From an uncultured Collinsella sp. (GTDB lineage: Bacteria > Actinomycetota > Coriobacteriia > Coriobacteriales > Coriobacteriaceae), in contig CABVDJ010000029.1 of NCBI GenBank assembly GCA_902497025.1, positions 1-31,368 of the forward strand: 31,368 nt of DNA, written 5' to 3'. Under the pieces are notes generated by a model that worked only from the letters and a program-made list of their open reading frames with translations, was not told the DNA's origin and made no database searches. Shown here in pieces: positions 14,441 to 22,153 of the stretch; within the stretch, counting starts at the first letter, position 1; each line of letters starts with the position of its first letter. Made by a program: the position numbers and the translations under genes.

Positions 14441-16042
14441 ATGAACCAGATCCTTCTCTTTATCGGCCTCGTCATCATTCTGTGTCTGACCATCAAACCC
14501 GTCGGCAAAAAGCTCCCCTTCCCCACCCTGCTCATCTTTATCGCGCTCGGCATGCTGTTGGGCGTCAACGGCCCGGCGCATATCGACTTTAGCGACTATG
14601 CGCTCACCGAAACCGTCTGCAGCACGGCGCTGCTGTTCATCATGTTCTACGGCGGCTTTAACACCAATATCGACCGTGCCAAACCCGTCGCTGTGCCGGC
14701 GGTGCTGCTGAGCACGCTCGGCGTCGTCATCACTGCCGGCATCACCGGCGTGTTCGCCCACTTCGCGCTGGGGTTCGACTGGATCGACGGCCTGCTGTTG
14801 GGATCGGTCGTGGCATCCACCGACGCGGCCAGCGTCTTTAGCGTGCTGCGCGAGCACAACCTTTCGCTGAAGGGCGGCACCGACTCGCTGCTCGAGGTCG
14901 AATCGGGCTCCAACGACCCCGTCGCCTACATGCTCACCGCCGTGCTCGCCGCACTCGCGGCCGGCGGCGACATCAACATTCCCGCACTGCTGGCCAAGCA
15001 GATTATCCTGGGCGCGGGCCTGGGCCTTGCCATCGGCTGGGCGGCGGGCCGTCTGATTGAACGCGCGCACGCAACGGCCGAGGGCGCGCAGACCATCTTC
15101 TTGTTCGCCGTGGCGATCGTCGCCTACGCGCTACCAAGCTATCTGGGCGGCAACGGCTTTTTGGCCGTATACCTGGCCGGCATTGTGCTGGGTGCGAGCG
15201 ACATCACCGGCAAGGTCGAGATGGCGCACTTCTTTGACACCCTCACCGAGATGGCCGAGATGACGATCTTCTTCTTGCTCGGCCTGCTCGTCACGCCCGC
15301 ACGCCTACCACAGATGCTGCTGCCGGGCCTGGCGCTCATGGCGTTTATGCTCTACGTGAGCCGCCCCATCGCCGTCGGCGTGCTCCTGGCGCCCTTTAAG
15401 ACGAACCCCCGCCAGGTCGCGCTCGTAAGCTGGGCGGGCCTGCGCGGAGCAGCTTCGGTCGTGTTTAGCCTCTTTGCCGTGGTGGCCGGCGTTCCCGGCG
15501 GACACGACCTGTTTGACCTGGTGTTTGTGATTGCCGTGTCGAGCATTGTGGTGCAGGGCTCGCTGCTGCCGGCGGTGGCGAAGAAGCTCGATATGATCGA
15601 TGCGACCGGCGACGTGCGCCGCACCTTTAACGACTACCGCGACGAGGACGGCATGTCGTTTGTAAAGCTCAAGGTGTGCGCTGGACATCCGTTTGCCGGA
15701 CGCTCGCTCGCGGACATTGGCAGCGCCACAAATATGCTCGTGGTCCTGGTGCTGCGCGACGGGGCGCACCCGGTACTGCCCAATGGCGACACCGTGATCC
15801 AGGAAGGCGATCTGCTGGTGATGGCCGCGCCGACGTTTGAAGAGCGTACCGAAGTTACGCTGCGCGAGGTCACCGTGACTCCCCACGGTCGCCTGGCCGG
15901 CCAGCGCCTGTGCGATGTGCCGCAAGGCAAACATCCGTTTATTGTGGTGATGCTCAAGCGCGAAGGCCAAACGATCATCCCCGACGGCAACACCCTAATA
16001 TACGCCGGCGACGAAGCCGTCATCGCCACGCTAGCATCGTAG
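14441..16042 (+). CDS. NhaP2/CvrA-type K+/H+ antiporter with two RCK_C domains
   Basis: A 533-residue cation/proton antiporter of the CPA1 family. About 12 hydrophobic segments cover residues 1-390; the ion-path motif SVVASTDAASVFSVLREHNL and the SGSNDPVAYML segment are typical of NhaP2. The cytoplasmic tail holds two TrkA-C (RCK_C) units: MSFVKLKVCAGHPFAGRSLADI and its match VTPHGRLAGQRLCDVPQGKHPF, each ending in a GD-x-x-V/L-type strand. Such domains bind regulatory ligands that gate the transporter. It exports K+ (or Na+) in exchange for protons to balance pH or turgor. The ribosome site AGGAG is about 12 bases from the ATG, somewhat far. Confidence 0.92.
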   Translation: MNQILLFIGLVIILCLTIKPVGKKLPFPTLLIFIALGMLLGVNGPAHIDFSDYALTETVCSTALLFIMFYGGFNTNIDRAKPVAVPAVLLSTLGVVITAGITGVFAHFALGFDWIDGLLLGSVVASTDAASVFSVLREHNLSLKGGTDSLLEVESGSNDPVAYMLTAVLAALAAGGDINIPALLAKQIILGAGLGLAIGWAAGRLIERAHATAEGAQTIFLFAVAIVAYALPSYLGGNGFLAVYLAGIVLGASDITGKVEMAHFFDTLTEMAEMTIFFLLGLLVTPARLPQMLLPGLALMAFMLYVSRPIAVGVLLAPFKTNPRQVALVSWAGLRGAASVVFSLFAVVAGVPGGHDLFDLVFVIAVSSIVVQGSLLPAVAKKLDMIDATGDVRRTFNDYRDEDGMSFVKLKVCAGHPFAGRSLADIGSATNMLVVLVLRDGAHPVLPNGDTVIQEGDLLVMAAPTFEERTEVTLREVTVTPHGRLAGQRLCDVPQGKHPFIVVMLKREGQTIIPDGNTLIYAGDEAVIATLAS

Positions 16043-16268
16043 TGACTAGGAGGTAGCTACTTTAGGACGAAGAGATCAAGCGCCCAGGAACCTCATGTCT
16101 TCGCTCGCAGATTTGGATTTGCCTGAGGAGTAAAGCACCCCTCCCCCATGTAACCATCCTGTAAATCATAGCGACGCACTCGAGTTTTACCGTGATGCGG
16201 TCGCGCCTGGCGCTCCACTGTGCTAAAGTAACCCGAACGTCCAAACGACTACAAGGGGGAACTAGAAG

Positions 16269-17393
16269 ATGGCACGTGTGCACAACTTCTCAGCTGGCCC
16301 GGCAGCGCTGCCCACAAGCGTGCTCGCCGAGATCGCCGACGAGATGATGGACTACCGCGGTTGCGGCATGTCCGTGCTCGAGATGAGCCATCGATCTAGC
16401 ATGTACCAGCAGATCATCGACGACGCCGAGGCAACCCTGCGTCGCCTGCTGAGCATCCCCGACAACTACCGTGTCCTGTTTTTGCAGGGCGGCGCCACGC
16501 TGCAGTTTGCGGGCATCCCCATGAACCTCATGCGCCGCGGCCGCGCCGGCTACATCGTGACCGGCAACTTTGCCAACAAGGCATACAAGGAGGCCGCCAA
16601 GTACGGCGAGGCCGTGCTGCTCGCGAGTTCCGAGGACACCAACTTCGACCGCATCCCCGACATGGCCGACATCAACGCGCGCATTGCCGCCGAGGCCGCG
16701 AGCGACGGGCTCGACTACGTTTACATCTGCCAGAACAACACCATCTTTGGCACCATGTACCACGAGCTGCCCGCTTGCGGCGACGTACCGCTGGTCGCAG
16801 ATGCCTCGAGCTGCTTTCTGTCGCAGCCGCTCGATGTTGAGCGCTACGGGCTCATCTACGCCGGCGCGCAGAAAAACGCCGGCGCCGCGGGCGTGACCGT
16901 GGTTATCGTGCGCGACGACCTCATCGCCGACGGCCCCGCCTTTGCGCGGGCGCCGCAGTACATGGACCTTAAGACCCAGGCCGCCAAGGGCTCCATGCTC
17001 AACACGCCCAACACCTTTGGCATCTACGTGTGCGGCAAGGTGTTCCGGTGGGTCGAGGAGACCGGCGGACTTGCCGCCATGGCCGAGCGCAACTGGGCCA
17101 AGGCCAACCTGCTCTATGACCTGCTCGAGCACAGTGTGCTGTTCCATGGCACCACGCAGGCCGACAGCCGCTCCATCGCCAACGTCACCTTCCGCACCGG
17201 CGACGCCGAACTCGACGCGGCCTTTGTCGCAGGCGCGGCCGAGCACCAGATTCAAAACGTCAAGGGCCATCGTCTGGTAGGCGGCATGCGCGCCAGCGTC
17301 TACAACGCCGTAACCATGGAAGACGTGCAGGCACTGGCCTCGTACATGAAGGACTTCGAAACGCAGCGTAGTTTGAGCCCGCGATCTAACTAG
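16269..17393 (+). CDS. serC: Phosphoserine aminotransferase
   Basis: A cytoplasmic PLP-dependent enzyme, 374 residues, which converts 3-phosphohydroxypyruvate and glutamate to phosphoserine and 2-oxoglutarate, step two of serine synthesis. The N-terminal NFSAGPAALP and MSVLEMSHRS stretches are characteristic, as is LFLQGGATLQFAGIPMNL. The PLP lysine is about K202 in YAGAQKNAGAAG. GGGGGA lies 8-9 bases before the ATG at 16269. serA follows after 69 bases with the same orientation, so the two very likely form an operon; here serC precedes serA, as in many Clostridia. Confidence 0.96.
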   Translation: MARVHNFSAGPAALPTSVLAEIADEMMDYRGCGMSVLEMSHRSSMYQQIIDDAEATLRRLLSIPDNYRVLFLQGGATLQFAGIPMNLMRRGRAGYIVTGNFANKAYKEAAKYGEAVLLASSEDTNFDRIPDMADINARIAAEAASDGLDYVYICQNNTIFGTMYHELPACGDVPLVADASSCFLSQPLDVERYGLIYAGAQKNAGAAGVTVVIVRDDLIADGPAFARAPQYMDLKTQAAKGSMLNTPNTFGIYVCGKVFRWVEETGGLAAMAERNWAKANLLYDLLEHSVLFHGTTQADSRSIANVTFRTGDAELDAAFVAGAAEHQIQNVKGHRLVGGMRASVYNAVTMEDVQALASYMKDFETQRSLSPRSN

Positions 17394-17462
17394 CCCGCAA
17401 CGCGCGGGCCGACCAGCCACTTCAAACCACCTGTTTAAACCAAACCTGCTAAGGAGTTTTTC

Positions 17463-18626
17463 ATGCGCAAGATTAAGACCATCGACGACATCACCAAGGA
17501 CGGCAAAGTCGAGTTTGGCGAGGGCTACGAATTTGTGAGCACCGCCGAGGAGGCCGACGCCATCCTGATGCGCTCGACTGACCTGCACGGCTACGAGCTG
17601 CCCGAGGGCATCCGCGCCATCGCCCGCTGCGGCGCCGGCGTCAACAACATCCCCGTCGAGGAGTACGCCAAGAAGGGCGTCGTCGTCTTTAACTCCCCCG
17701 GTGCCAACAGCAACGCCGTTAAGGAGCTCGTCCTAGGCATGCTGGTGCTCTCGAGCCGCGGCGTGGTGCAATCGATGAACTGGGTGCGCGACAACGCCGA
17801 CGACCCCGAGATCCAGGTCGACGCCGAGAAGGCCAAGAAGGCCTTTGTGGGCCGCGAGCTCAAGGGCAAGCGCATCGGCGTCATCGGTCTGGGCAACGTA
17901 GGCTCCAAGGTCGCCAACGCCTGCGTCAATCTGGGCATGGACGTCTACGGCTACGATCCGTTCATTTCCGTTGAGCACGCGTGGGTGCTGAGCCGCGAGG
18001 TGCAGCGCGTGGGCACGCTCGAAGATCTCTGCCGCGGCTGTGATTACCTCACGGTGCACGTGCCCAGCAAGGCCGACACCATCGGCATGATCAGCACCGA
18101 GCAGATCAACCTGCTGGCCCCGGACGCCGTGCTCATCAACTACGCACGCGAGACCATCATTGACGAGGACGCCGTTGACGCCGCCCTGCGCGAGGGCAAG
18201 CTGAGCTGGTTTAGCTGCGATTTTGCCACGCCCAAGACCGTCAAGATGCCCAACACGTTTATCACCACGCACTCGGGCGCCGGCACTGGCGAGGCCGAGG
18301 CCAACTGCGCCGACATGGCCATCAGCGAGCTTAAGGATTACCTGGAGAACGGCAACATCGCGCACAGCGTCAACTACCCCGCCTGCAGCATGGGCAAGGC
18401 GCGCGCCGCAAGCCGCATCGCCTGCCTGCACGCCAACGTGCCCAACATGATCGGTCAGATCACGGCAATCCTGGCCAAGGACAATGCCAACGTGCAGCGT
18501 ATGACCAACGAGTCTGCCGGCGAGAACGCCTACACCATGTTCGACACCGACGAGCACCTGGACAGCAGCACCATCGAGGCGCTCAAGCAGATTCCGTCGA
18601 TGTATCGCGTGCGCGTGATCAAATAG
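17463..18626 (+). CDS. serA: D-3-phosphoglycerate dehydrogenase with ACT domain
   Basis: A 387-residue NAD-dependent dehydrogenase that oxidises 3-phosphoglycerate to 3-phosphohydroxypyruvate, the entry step of serine synthesis. The nucleotide-binding GVIGLGNVGSKVA is near residue 140, the catalytic region NYARETIIDEDAV holds the Arg, and the catalytic His lies in TTHSGAGTGEAEANCA. A short ACT domain (about residues 320-387, starting HANVPNMIGQITAIL) probably gives feedback control by serine. The protein lacks the extra intervening domain of long-form enzymes. AAGGAG lies 7 bases before the ATG. Two hairpins, the second a strong terminator, follow the gene. Confidence 0.95.
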   Translation: MRKIKTIDDITKDGKVEFGEGYEFVSTAEEADAILMRSTDLHGYELPEGIRAIARCGAGVNNIPVEEYAKKGVVVFNSPGANSNAVKELVLGMLVLSSRGVVQSMNWVRDNADDPEIQVDAEKAKKAFVGRELKGKRIGVIGLGNVGSKVANACVNLGMDVYGYDPFISVEHAWVLSREVQRVGTLEDLCRGCDYLTVHVPSKADTIGMISTEQINLLAPDAVLINYARETIIDEDAVDAALREGKLSWFSCDFATPKTVKMPNTFITTHSGAGTGEAEANCADMAISELKDYLENGNIAHSVNYPACSMGKARAASRIACLHANVPNMIGQITAILAKDNANVQRMTNESAGENAYTMFDTDEHLDSSTIEALKQIPSMYRVRVIK

Positions 18627-18640
18627 CGCCGGCTGATCTG

Positions 18641-18669
18641 ACGGGCAGTTCCCCATGTGGCCTGCCCGT
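18641..18669 (+). other. Hairpin downstream of serA
   Basis: ACGGGCAG and CTGCCCGT form a perfect 8-bp stem with a 13-base loop, 15 bases after the serA stop codon. No T run follows; it may protect the mRNA end ahead of the true terminator at 18689. Confidence 0.5.
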
Positions 18670-18688
18670 TACTGACATTGAATGCCCG

Positions 18689-18725
18689 CGGGGGCGCCTT
18701 TCGCACGAGAGGCGCCCCCGTTTTT
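18689..18725 (+). terminator. Rho-independent terminator of the serC-serA unit
   Basis: An 11-bp GC stem (CGGGGGCGCCT with AGGCGCCCCCG) and a 10-base loop are followed by five Ts. Confidence 0.9.
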
Positions 18726-18762
18726 GTGAACGCTCCATTAAATGCACTGAGCCGCTTCTTGG

Positions 18763-18777
18763 CATACAATCTGTATG
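18763..18777. promoter_or_regulatory. CATACA-atc-TGTATG palindrome at the M20 peptidase promoter
   Basis: A 15-bp palindrome overlaps a -10-like TACAAT (18765-18770) 34 bases ahead of the peptidase start codon. The position suits a repressor operator. No clear -35 is visible. Confidence 0.4.
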
Positions 18778-18803
18778 TTGACCTAACTATCTGTGAGGTG
18801 TCT

Positions 18804-20024
18804 ATGGTTGATACAGATTTTGCCTGGCGGCTTGCGCAGGACCTTGTGCGGATTGACAGCTCAGACCCGGGCGCATATGAAGACGAGATTGAGCGCTTTG
18901 TCAAAGCGCTGGTTGAGGCTCAACTGGAGCGGCTGAGCCATCCGGTGCTCCATGCCGTGCAGGTTGAGGAACTCGAAGTACTCCCCGGGCGCCGCAACCT
19001 TATGGTCACCGTGCCGGGGCGGAGCGACGAGCCGCGACTCGTCTATATCTGCCATATGGATACCGTTACGCTGGGCGACGGCTGGGACGCGGACATTACG
19101 CCGCTCGGGGCGGTCGTGCGCGATGGCAAGCTCTACGGCCGCGGTGCCTGCGACATGAAGGGCGGACTGGCCTGCGCCATTACCGCACTTGTCCATGCAC
19201 TCGAGCGCGTAGCGGCAGAGGGCGAGCTGCCCCGACGCGGCTTTTCGCTCATCTGCTCAGTCGACGAGGAAGACTTTATGCGCGGCTCAGAGGCCGCGAT
19301 CGATGCTGGCTGGGTCGGCTCGCGTGAATGGGTGTTGGACACCGAGCCCACAGACGGACAGATCCAGGTGGCGCACAAGGGGCGCACGTGGTTCGAGATT
19401 GAAATGGCTGGCGTGACGGCGCATGCGAGCCAGCCCTGGAAGGGCGCGGATGCCGTCGCCGCCATGGCCGAGGTCGTGTGTTCGCTCCGTCGCGCGTTTG
19501 TGGCGCTGCCCGCGCACGATGAGCTGGGGCCTTCGACCATCACGTTTGGCCAAATCGAAGGCGGATATCGCCCCTACGTCGTGCCCGACCACGCCAAGGT
19601 CTGGGTCGACATGCGTCTGACGCCGCCGACCGATACGGCCGCCGCGACGCGCATGGTAGAGCAGGCCATCGCCGTTGCCGAAGCCGCGGTCCCCGGCTGC
19701 CATGGAAGCTATACCGTGACAGGCGACCGCCCCACTATCGAGCGCAATCCGGCCTCTCCCCTTCTAGCTGCACTCAAGTGCGCAGCAGACGATGTGACGG
19801 GCGCGGACACGACCGTCGGCTTCTTTACCGGCTACACCGACACCGCCGTCATTGCCGGCAAGACAGGTAACTGCAATTGCATGAGCTACGGTCCCGGGTC
19901 GCTCGCGCTCGCGCACAAGCCCAACGAATATGTACCCCACGCCGATATCGTTCGTTGTCAGCAGGTGCTAATCGCGCTCGCCGATAACGTGCTCTGGGAC
20001 GCGAGCGGCCAAGTTGGGGCATAA
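18804..20024 (+). CDS. M20-family metallopeptidase
   Basis: A cytoplasmic zinc-dependent hydrolase, 406 residues, of the ArgE/DapE/CPG2 (M20) family, which cleaves amide bonds of N-acylated amino acids or short peptides. Metal ligands appear in order: H in CHMDTV (about residue 84), D in GRGACDMKGG (about residue 116), the catalytic DEED (about residues 153-156) and a C-terminal H in VPHADIV. A dimerisation domain starting near VTAHASQPWKG is inserted as usual. The ATG at 18804 has GAGGTG upstream; the upstream open frame crosses the serA terminator and is not credible. The DUF1015-like gene follows after 39 bases, so they are likely co-transcribed. The substrate is unknown. Confidence 0.9.
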   Translation: MVDTDFAWRLAQDLVRIDSSDPGAYEDEIERFVKALVEAQLERLSHPVLHAVQVEELEVLPGRRNLMVTVPGRSDEPRLVYICHMDTVTLGDGWDADITPLGAVVRDGKLYGRGACDMKGGLACAITALVHALERVAAEGELPRRGFSLICSVDEEDFMRGSEAAIDAGWVGSREWVLDTEPTDGQIQVAHKGRTWFEIEMAGVTAHASQPWKGADAVAAMAEVVCSLRRAFVALPAHDELGPSTITFGQIEGGYRPYVVPDHAKVWVDMRLTPPTDTAAATRMVEQAIAVAEAAVPGCHGSYTVTGDRPTIERNPASPLLAALKCAADDVTGADTTVGFFTGYTDTAVIAGKTGNCNCMSYGPGSLALAHKPNEYVPHADIVRCQQVLIALADNVLWDASGQVGA

Positions 20025-20063
20025 TAAGCCGCGAACAAACCGACTCGTGCGTTAGGACCGCCC

Positions 20064-20747
20064 ATGAAAGCACTTCCGTTTCCCTGCATCCGCCCGGCTC
20101 AGGACCGCGTGCTCGAGGCGCTGCCCGCAATGGGCGGTATTCTGAGTGACAACGAAGCCCTGCGCGAAGCCATTGCCGATGGCCTGATGCTCAAGGACCC
20201 GGGTGCGGCGTATTACGTGTACGAATGCTCGGGCGAGCCGGGACGCGTGACGGCTGTCGTGGCGATTTGTCCAACGAGTGTACTTGCGGGCGACAAGGGC
20301 GATGCCAGCGCTGACGTGGCCGCCGCTGCGCACTCGATCGCCGAACTCAAAGTTCAGCCGCGCCCCGTGTCGCTCGCCTACGAGGCGTCGCCCGTCATGG
20401 ATATCATCCTGGGCGCCGCCAAAGAAGGCGCATCGCTCTACGCCGTCACCGATCCCGCGGGCATCACGCATCGCGTGTGGGAAGTCAAGCGCGAGGACGC
20501 TGTCGGCGCCATCCGTGCCATGCTCGACCAGGCGCCGGAGCCGGCACTGGCCGACGACCCCGCCTACGCCGCCGCTCTGACCGGGGCGTCGCAGCTGCTG
20601 GCCGATGAGGCCCGTGTCGCCGGAACGTACACCGGCAAGGAGCCGTTCAACTTTACCGTTGCCGTGCTCTTCCCCGCCGCGCAGGTCAGCGGCGCCGCGC
20701 CGCAGGTTCCGACAGGTCTGCTCACGCACCAGGTCGCGCGGTTCTAG
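20064..20747 (+). CDS. Shortened DUF1015-like protein
   Basis: A 227-residue protein without a sure assignment. It matches my memory of DUF1015 in several segments: an N-terminal F-x-x-IRP, LKDPGAAYYVYE, SLAYEASPVMDIILGAA, a THRVWEV stretch and PFNFTVAVLFPAAQV near the end. DUF1015 proteins are about 400 residues and often sit beside serA/serC in Clostridia; this copy lies 1.4 kb after serA, which supports the link. It lacks the DUF1015 motif ADGHHR and the segment rich in His, Arg and Glu, so if related it has lost the presumed active site. AGGA lies 7 bases before the ATG. It shares a transcript with the M20 gene and ends in a terminator. Function unknown. Confidence 0.75.
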   Translation: MKALPFPCIRPAQDRVLEALPAMGGILSDNEALREAIADGLMLKDPGAAYYVYECSGEPGRVTAVVAICPTSVLAGDKGDASADVAAAAHSIAELKVQPRPVSLAYEASPVMDIILGAAKEGASLYAVTDPAGITHRVWEVKREDAVGAIRAMLDQAPEPALADDPAYAAALTGASQLLADEARVAGTYTGKEPFNFTVAVLFPAAQVSGAAPQVPTGLLTHQVARF

Positions 20748-20792
20748 CAAGACCAGACCGCCCGGCACAAAAATCGGCAGCTCAACAAACAG

Positions 20793-20833
20793 GGGGCGGA
20801 GATGCAGCAGGTACATGCATCTCCGCCCCTTTT
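20793..20833 (+). terminator. Terminator after the DUF1015-like gene
   Basis: A perfect 14-bp stem (GGGGCGGAGATGCA with TGCATCTCCGCCCC) and a 9-base loop are followed by four Ts, between convergent genes. Confidence 0.88.
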
Positions 20834-20875
20834 GCGTCGAGAAATTAGCCGGCGACCCGTACCGCCGCGCTCGCG

Positions 20876-21511
20876 TTATCCGCGCTGCGGACCCGCAGTA
20901 GCCACGAGCGGTTCAAGCCCCAGCTCGCGCGCGTAGTCTTCCTGCGTAAAGACTTCGACCAGCTCAAACGTGTCGGATTCGTCGTCAAACGCAAAGTGCA
21001 GCACCGAGCAGTTGCCTGGCACGCGGTCGCGCTCATCGGCCGCCGCGCCCTTCACATGGTCCATGAACTCCTTGATGGCCGAGCCGTGGCTCACCGCGAG
21101 CACGCACTCGTGGTCCGGGCGACGCATAAGATCGGTCAACGTCGCCACCATGCGCTCGCGCACCTGCATCTGGCCCTCGCCGCCAAACTGGCGATAGAAG
21201 TCGCGCCACGGGCGCTCGGGCATGAGCATCACGCGCTCGGCCTCAAAGTCACCAAAGAACCACTCACGCAGGCCGTCCAGGCGCTCGTACGCCAAGCCCG
21301 GCCACAAGTTGGCGATAGTCTGCTCGGTGCGATGAAGCGTGGAGGTGTAGGCATGATCGGGCTCAATGCCGCGCGCACGTAAAAACATGCCGGCGCGCGC
21401 CGCCTGGTCGCAGCCCAACTGCGTAAGCGGCGAGTCACTCCACCCCTGAATGATACGCTTGAGGTTGAATATCGTCTGTCCATGACGGACCAGATACAGA
21501 TCTTTATTCAT
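20876..21511 (-). CDS. Histidine phosphatase (phosphoglycerate mutase-like), paralogue 1
   Basis: A 211-residue enzyme of the histidine phosphatase superfamily branch 1. The catalytic H10 lies in YLVRHGQT, the acid E83 in LREWFFGDFE, and the second histidine H142 in AVSHGSAIKEF. Members include cofactor-dependent mutase, broad phosphatases and the metal-independent phosphoserine phosphatases of Hydrogenobacter and Thermus. The insert at about residues 155-165 (KGAAADERDRVPG) is longer than in paralogue 2. The ATG at 21511 has AAAGGA upstream. It starts 17 bases after the stop of paralogue 2, so the pair forms an operon. A role as SerB replacement is possible because of the nearby serC-serA genes. 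Confidence 0.9.
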   Translation of the reverse strand: MNKDLYLVRHGQTIFNLKRIIQGWSDSPLTQLGCDQAARAGMFLRARGIEPDHAYTSTLHRTEQTIANLWPGLAYERLDGLREWFFGDFEAERVMLMPERPWRDFYRQFGGEGQMQVRERMVATLTDLMRRPDHECVLAVSHGSAIKEFMDHVKGAAADERDRVPGNCSVLHFAFDDESDTFELVEVFTQEDYARELGLEPLVATAGPQRG

Positions 21512-21528
21512 AGGGGTCCTTTCGTTCG

Positions 21529-22071
21529 TTACAAATCAAGGAGCGAAAACGCCCCGTCGCAATAGCCAAAATGAAGCACGGCGCCGTTGTCGGGTAGCTC
21601 TCCCTCGCCAGTCACATACTCAAGAAACTCCTGGCAGGCTGAGCCGTGGGAAACCGCCAGCACGCAGTCGTGCTGCGGCCTGGCCATGATGCGGGACAGC
21701 GCCGCGACCATGCGCGACTGAAGCTCACTTTCCGACTCGCCACCAAAGGCAACCGGATAATCACCCCAGGGCTGCGGCGGCATCTCGCGATTTGATGTGC
21801 CCTCCAGCGAGCCAAAATGCCACTCACGCAGGTCATCGACCAGCTCTATGGAACGGCCCTCGCCAACGATAAGCTCGGCCGTATGCCGCGCCCGGCCCAA
21901 CGGCGAGGAATACACATGATCAAAGGCCACGTCACGCGCCGCAAACGCCGTACGCGCCGTCAGCGCCTGCTCGCGCCCGCGCGCCGTAAGCGACGAATCG
22001 TGCCAGCCCTGCAAAATGCTCTGCACATTGAGCTCAGTCTGCCCATGCCGCACCAAATACAGATCTGCCAC
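21529..22071 (-). CDS. Histidine phosphatase, paralogue 2
   Basis: A 180-residue histidine phosphatase related to its downstream neighbour: VADLYLVRHGQTELN, QGWHDSSLTARG, LREWHFGSLEG and AVSHGSACQEFL align with the same segments there, so the pair probably arose by tandem duplication. The GTG at 22071 is chosen because GGGGAGG precedes it closely and because the protein then begins just like paralogue 1. A longer frame from 22149 would translate the palindromic repeat copy 5 and is an artefact. The substrate is unknown. Confidence 0.88.
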   Translation of the reverse strand: MADLYLVRHGQTELNVQSILQGWHDSSLTARGREQALTARTAFAARDVAFDHVYSSPLGRARHTAELIVGEGRSIELVDDLREWHFGSLEGTSNREMPPQPWGDYPVAFGGESESELQSRMVAALSRIMARPQHDCVLAVSHGSACQEFLEYVTGEGELPDNGAVLHFGYCDGAFSLLDL

Positions 22072-22086
22072 ACACCCTCCCCTCGT

Positions 22087-22121
22087 ACCACCACAAAGGG
22101 GACAGGCACCTTTGTGGTGGT
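22087..22121 (+). repeat. Palindromic repeat, copy 5
   Basis: Arms ACCACCACAAAGG and CCTTTGTGGTGGT around GGACAGGCA, in the same orientation as copies 1 and 3. It lies in the 82-base gap between the nitroreductase stop codon and the phosphatase paralogue 2 start. It sits 15 kb from the other four, which shows that the family is dispersed and not a local tandem array. Confidence 0.9.
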
Positions 22122-22153
22122 TTACCGCTGGATCACACCGCGGTGACACTCAA

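Noticed and set aside
17398..17413. GCCCGC/GCGGGC hairpin between serC and serA
   Set aside because: It is short, has no T run and lies in a 69-base gap between two genes of one pathway, so it is unlikely to end transcription.
16290..17588. Long open frame on the minus strand opposite serC
   Set aside because: It is the antisense of an unmistakable serC gene and has the Val/Gly/Ala/His-rich composition typical of antisense frames in GC-rich DNA. The same holds for the long frames opposite trpS, serA, wecA-like and the P-type ATPase genes.
18657..18803. N-terminal extension of the M20 peptidase
   Set aside because: It would translate through the serA terminator hairpin; the ATG at 18804 has a ribosome site and gives the normal family N-terminus.
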